DNA from: DAIRET01 sp036795455
Lineage (GTDB): Bacteria; Bacteroidota; Ignavibacteria; Ignavibacteriales; Ignavibacteriaceae
NCBI GenBank assembly: GCA_036795455.1
Contig: DAIRET010000152.1
Span: forward strand, 1-7,235
Length of the DNA: 7,235 nt
Reading direction: 5' to 3'
Notes under the pieces: model-generated
What the model was told of the DNA's origin: nothing
Database searches by the model: none
What the model saw: the letters and a program-made list of their open reading frames with translations, nothing else
Shown here: positions 4,968 through 7,235 of the stretch, piece by piece
Layout: the number at the start of each line of letters is the position of its first letter
Position numbering within the stretch: position 1 is the first letter of the stretch
Translations under genes and position numbers: made by a program

Positions 4968-7205
4968 TCATTTTAAGAGCATCATTTTCCGTGTTTCGGA
5001 TTTATCTGCCGTTTTCAAACGGTAAAAGTATATACCGCTTGTTATTGAAGAATTTCTTGTACTAAACTCTATTGAGTGCGTACCTGCTTCTAATTCTTTA
5101 TTTATCAGCGTTTCAACTTCTCTTCCGAGAACGTCAAAAACTTTAAGGGAGACAAACCCGCTTACATTTAAATTAAATTTAATTGTAGTAGAAGGATTGA
5201 ACGGGTTTGGATAGTTCTGTCCCAATTCAAATGCTGATGGAGAATATTCCCCATCCCTTACAGAAACCAGTGGTGCATCTGTATAAATAACGCTTTGTGT
5301 TGAGCTAATCCAAGCGTAACCTGAAGGAGAAATCGAAACATCATATAAAGTTTTTGAAGTATCAAAGACAGATATATCGGCTTTATTTTCCCAAGTCGCA
5401 CCTGCATCAGTAGTTTTATATAATCCAACGCTTCTGAGTGAAGTAGTTTTTGAACCAACAGCCCAACCGTTATTCTCATCGATAAATGCAACTCCGTTCA
5501 TTGTTTCAATAAGATTTGTAACCGGAGAATAATTCCATGTAGCTCCAGCGTCTGTACTAATTAGAATCAATTTATCCCCTACTGCTACGGCACGGTTACC
5601 GGAAACAAAAGTTACTTTGAATAAATTCGGAGTTTCCGTTCCTGGAGGTAAACTTGTAAAGGTTGAAGCAGTCCAGGTACTTCCACCATCGTTTGTATAA
5701 GCAGCGGTTAATTTTTCACCAACTACAATTCCATTATTCTCATCTTTGAATGCAACACTTCTCCAATGACACTGGAAAAGATCTGTTTTTGCATCCCATG
5801 TGTTTCCACCGTCTGTTGTTTTTAAAATTATGTCAATATTAGTAGCTGCTTTTCCAACTATAAAGCCATAATTCTCATTAACAAAATAAGGAGCATAAAG
5901 AGTAAATGTTGTTGCAGGAGTATCAGGGATAACCGCATTCCATGTAGTACCGCCATCTGTAGTTTTTGCTGCCATTCCGTAAGAGTGAGCAGTGTAACCA
6001 ACATTTTCATTCAGAAAGAAAATTCCCTGAATATTAGGAGCTGCTCCACCAGCTCTTAAAAAACCACCTTGCCAATCAACTCCGCCGTTCGTACTCTTTA
6101 AGAAAACAGAGTTGAAACCGCCTGAATAAATAACATTATCACTTGGTGCGGAAATTCCATTCATATTACCATTTGGCATTGGAGTTAGTAACTGCCAGTT
6201 ATCTCCGAAGTCATTACTCCTCATAATAACACCACTGCTGCCTGAAATAATAATTTCGTTACCGAAACCGTTGATTGTGTTTAGTTGAACTCCGCATGGA
6301 ATATCAATTGGAATCCAGTTTTGACCCCCGTCATTAGTTCTGATTGCAACTGTACCTCTTGTTGCCCCGCCAATACCGATACCATTATTTACATCTTTGA
6401 AGTAAACAGCCCAAAGGTTATCGTATGTCCTATTTTCTTCAGCTTGCGTCAAATACTCCCAGGTAGCACCTCCGTCTGTAGTTTTTAACAAAATACTGGA
6501 TTGCATACCAACAATTGAACCCCAACCAACAGCATAGGCATTATTTGCATCAAACATATAAACACCTCGAATATCGGTTCTTGTATAACCGGGAGGAAAT
6601 GTGGGGACCGGTGCTTTTGTCCAGTTAGTGCCGTTAGTAGTGTAAAACAAATCAACTTTACCTACTCCACCGCCTACAACAATACCGTTATTTTCACCAA
6701 AGAAAGACATTGACTCAAGATCGCCGGCAGCATGATTGAGGTCAATATTCCAGGTTGTTCCTCCATCAGTTGTACTGATAACTTGTCCTGCAGAGGAAGT
6801 TGATGATAATAACCACCCTTTGTTCTCGTTATAAAAATAAATATCGTACAATGTACCGGCACCATTCACTATATCGGTTCCAGTCCATGTATAACCGCCA
6901 TCAATAGTTTTAAATATTTTACTACCGGTACCGCCGGTAAAACCGACATTCTCATTAAGGAAGAAGACTTCCGTTAAATTATCTTCGATATTTGTTTGAA
7001 GCTTTGTCCAAGTTACTCCACCATCGATTGTCTTACGTACATCACCACCGCTTGAAACAAACCAACCTGTAGTATTGCTAATAAAATGCGCACCACTGAT
7101 TGTAGGGTAGGAATACTCGCTAACCTGCCTAAAATCTTGTGCTTTCATATTTACCAGTAGAATGAAAGATAAAACAAACGAAAGAAACAGTTGTGTTCTA
7201 TTCAT
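4968..7205 (-). CDS. Secreted double beta-propeller protein (Ycf48/BNR-like repeats) with T9SS type A sorting domain
   Basis: A 745-residue protein predicted to leave the cell through the T9SS and be released or anchored at the surface. Residues 1-22 are a signal peptide with likely cut KA|Q23. Residues about 30-645 are a chain of about 45-residue units, each with a strand like 'F.dENnGw.VG' and ending in a turn like 'KTTDGGTTW'. Thirteen turns are visible, with Trp at 66, 107, 152, 195, 249, 297, 337, 378, 422, 470, 511, 557 and 605; a 14th unit (about 619-645) lacks the Trp. Fourteen units suit two seven-bladed propellers. Residues about 659-745 (LGQNYPNPFNPSTTIKF to MMLLK) are the T9SS sorting domain. 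Similarity to the photosystem II assembly factor Ycf48 reflects shared fold and repeats only; no photosynthesis role is implied. The start is set by AGGAGG seven bases upstream. Ligand and role (adhesion, polymer or protein binding, sialidase-like) are unknown; no catalytic residues are recognised. It is followed by its own terminator, separate from the peptidase pair. Confidence 0.9.
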   Translation of the reverse strand: MNRTQLFLSFVLSFILLVNMKAQDFRQVSEYSYPTISGAHFISNTTGWFVSSGGDVRKTIDGGVTWTKLQTNIEDNLTEVFFLNENVGFTGGTGSKIFKTIDGGYTWTGTDIVNGAGTLYDIYFYNENKGWLLSSTSSAGQVISTTDGGTTWNIDLNHAAGDLESMSFFGENNGIVVGGGVGKVDLFYTTNGTNWTKAPVPTFPPGYTRTDIRGVYMFDANNAYAVGWGSIVGMQSSILLKTTDGGATWEYLTQAEENRTYDNLWAVYFKDVNNGIGIGGATRGTVAIRTNDGGQNWIPIDIPCGVQLNTINGFGNEIIISGSSGVIMRSNDFGDNWQLLTPMPNGNMNGISAPSDNVIYSGGFNSVFLKSTNGGVDWQGGFLRAGGAAPNIQGIFFLNENVGYTAHSYGMAAKTTDGGTTWNAVIPDTPATTFTLYAPYFVNENYGFIVGKAATNIDIILKTTDGGNTWDAKTDLFQCHWRSVAFKDENNGIVVGEKLTAAYTNDGGSTWTASTFTSLPPGTETPNLFKVTFVSGNRAVAVGDKLILISTDAGATWNYSPVTNLIETMNGVAFIDENNGWAVGSKTTSLRSVGLYKTTDAGATWENKADISVFDTSKTLYDVSISPSGYAWISSTQSVIYTDAPLVSVRDGEYSPSAFELGQNYPNPFNPSTTIKFNLNVSGFVSLKVFDVLGREVETLINKELEAGTHSIEFSTRNSSITSGIYFYRLKTADKSETRKMMLLK
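4971..5231 (-). other. T9SS type A C-terminal sorting domain (Por secretion tail)
   Basis: The last 87 residues of the propeller protein carry the typical signature: NYPNPFNPSTTIKF, then VSLKVFDVLGREVETL, then LEAGTHSIEF, SGIYFYRL and a terminal KMMLLK. In this family the domain directs the folded protein through the outer-membrane T9SS translocon and is usually removed by a sortase. No other gene completely contained in the window has it. Confidence 0.93.
5271..7118 (-). repeat. Tandem beta-propeller repeat units (13 clear plus 1 degenerate) inside the propeller gene
   Basis: The encoded units recur every 40-54 residues (mean about 45) and are best seen at the turn (T/S)-x-(D/N)-(G/A)-G-x-(T/N)-W. 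At the DNA level the units have diverged, though short stretches remain alike, for example the reverse complement of TCTGTTGTTTTTAA near 5812-5825 and TCTGTAGTTTTTAA near 6475-6488. Turns 4, 7 and 8 (TTNGTNW, SNDFGDNW, STNGGVDW) and the last two full turns (TDAGATW) depart from TDGGxTW. These are protein-fold repeats, not a mobile or CRISPR repeat. Confidence 0.85.
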
Positions 7206-7210
7206 TTTAT

Positions 7211-7218
7211 AACCTCCT
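7211..7218 (-). promoter_or_regulatory. Strong ribosome binding site for the propeller gene
   Basis: The minus strand reads AGGAGGTT, fully complementary to the 16S anti-Shine-Dalgarno core, with seven bases between AGGAGG and the ATG at 7205. It settles the start codon. Only 17 more bases of the upstream region are in the window, so a promoter cannot be judged. Confidence 0.85.
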
Positions 7219-7235
7219 AAAAAATGTGTAAAAAT

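Noticed and set aside
5258..6865. Small open frames within the propeller gene (5258-5491 and 6674-6865 minus, 6285-6488 plus)
   Set aside because: They overlap the repeat-coding frame, whose TDGGxTW repeats and sorting domain are unmistakable; the alternatives show no protein-like pattern.
5271..7118. CRISPR-like or mobile repeat array
   Set aside because: The periodicity is in the protein, the DNA units have diverged and there are no identical direct repeats with spacers.
4968..7205. Photosystem II assembly factor (Ycf48) function
   Set aside because: The match is to the general repeat and fold. A signal peptide plus T9SS sorting tail and the lack of any photosynthesis genes speak against that role.

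Overview
The window is AT-rich DNA from a bacterium whose exported proteins look like those of the Bacteroidota/Ignavibacteriota/Chlorobiota group. The strongest clue is the C-terminus of the gene at 4968-7205: a 'QNYPNPFNPSTTIKF' stretch followed by a beta-sandwich tail ending in a basic residue. This is the type A sorting domain of the type IX secretion system (T9SS), in the wording usual for Ignavibacteria and related lineages such as Calditrichota or Marinimicrobia. Signal peptides that end just before a glutamine (YS|Q, KA|Q) fit the same group. The exact phylum is inferred, not proven.

All genes lie on the minus strand. Read in the direction of transcription (right to left) they are: (1) 7205-4968, a secreted double beta-propeller of Ycf48/BNR-like repeats with a T9SS tail; (2) a strong hairpin with T-tract at 4930-4960; (3) 4898-3120, an exported M28-family metallopeptidase with a PA-type insert; (4) after only 12 bases, 3107-279, an exported two-half M16-family (pitrilysin/insulinase-like) metallopeptidase; (5) a second hairpin at 248-268; (6) 218-1, the N-terminal part of a secreted SBBP-repeat (beta-propeller) protein that runs off the left edge. 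The window is almost fully coding. The gaps (219-278, 3108-3119, 4899-4967, 7206-7235) hold only hairpins and ribosome binding sites.

All four products carry Sec signal peptides, so this is an envelope/secretion locus. The two zinc peptidases form a tight pair that probably degrades proteins and peptides in the periplasm: neither has a T9SS tail, and their specificities are complementary (M28 exopeptidase, M16 oligopeptide endopeptidase). The two flanking beta-propeller proteins are probably surface or secreted, and nothing in their sequence ties them to the peptidases. No RNA genes, mobile elements, CRISPR arrays or phage genes were seen. No clearly novel system is visible. The points most worth checking are the two related hairpins that leave almost no room for promoters, the 13+1 repeat architecture of the propeller protein, and the Q-type signal peptide ends.
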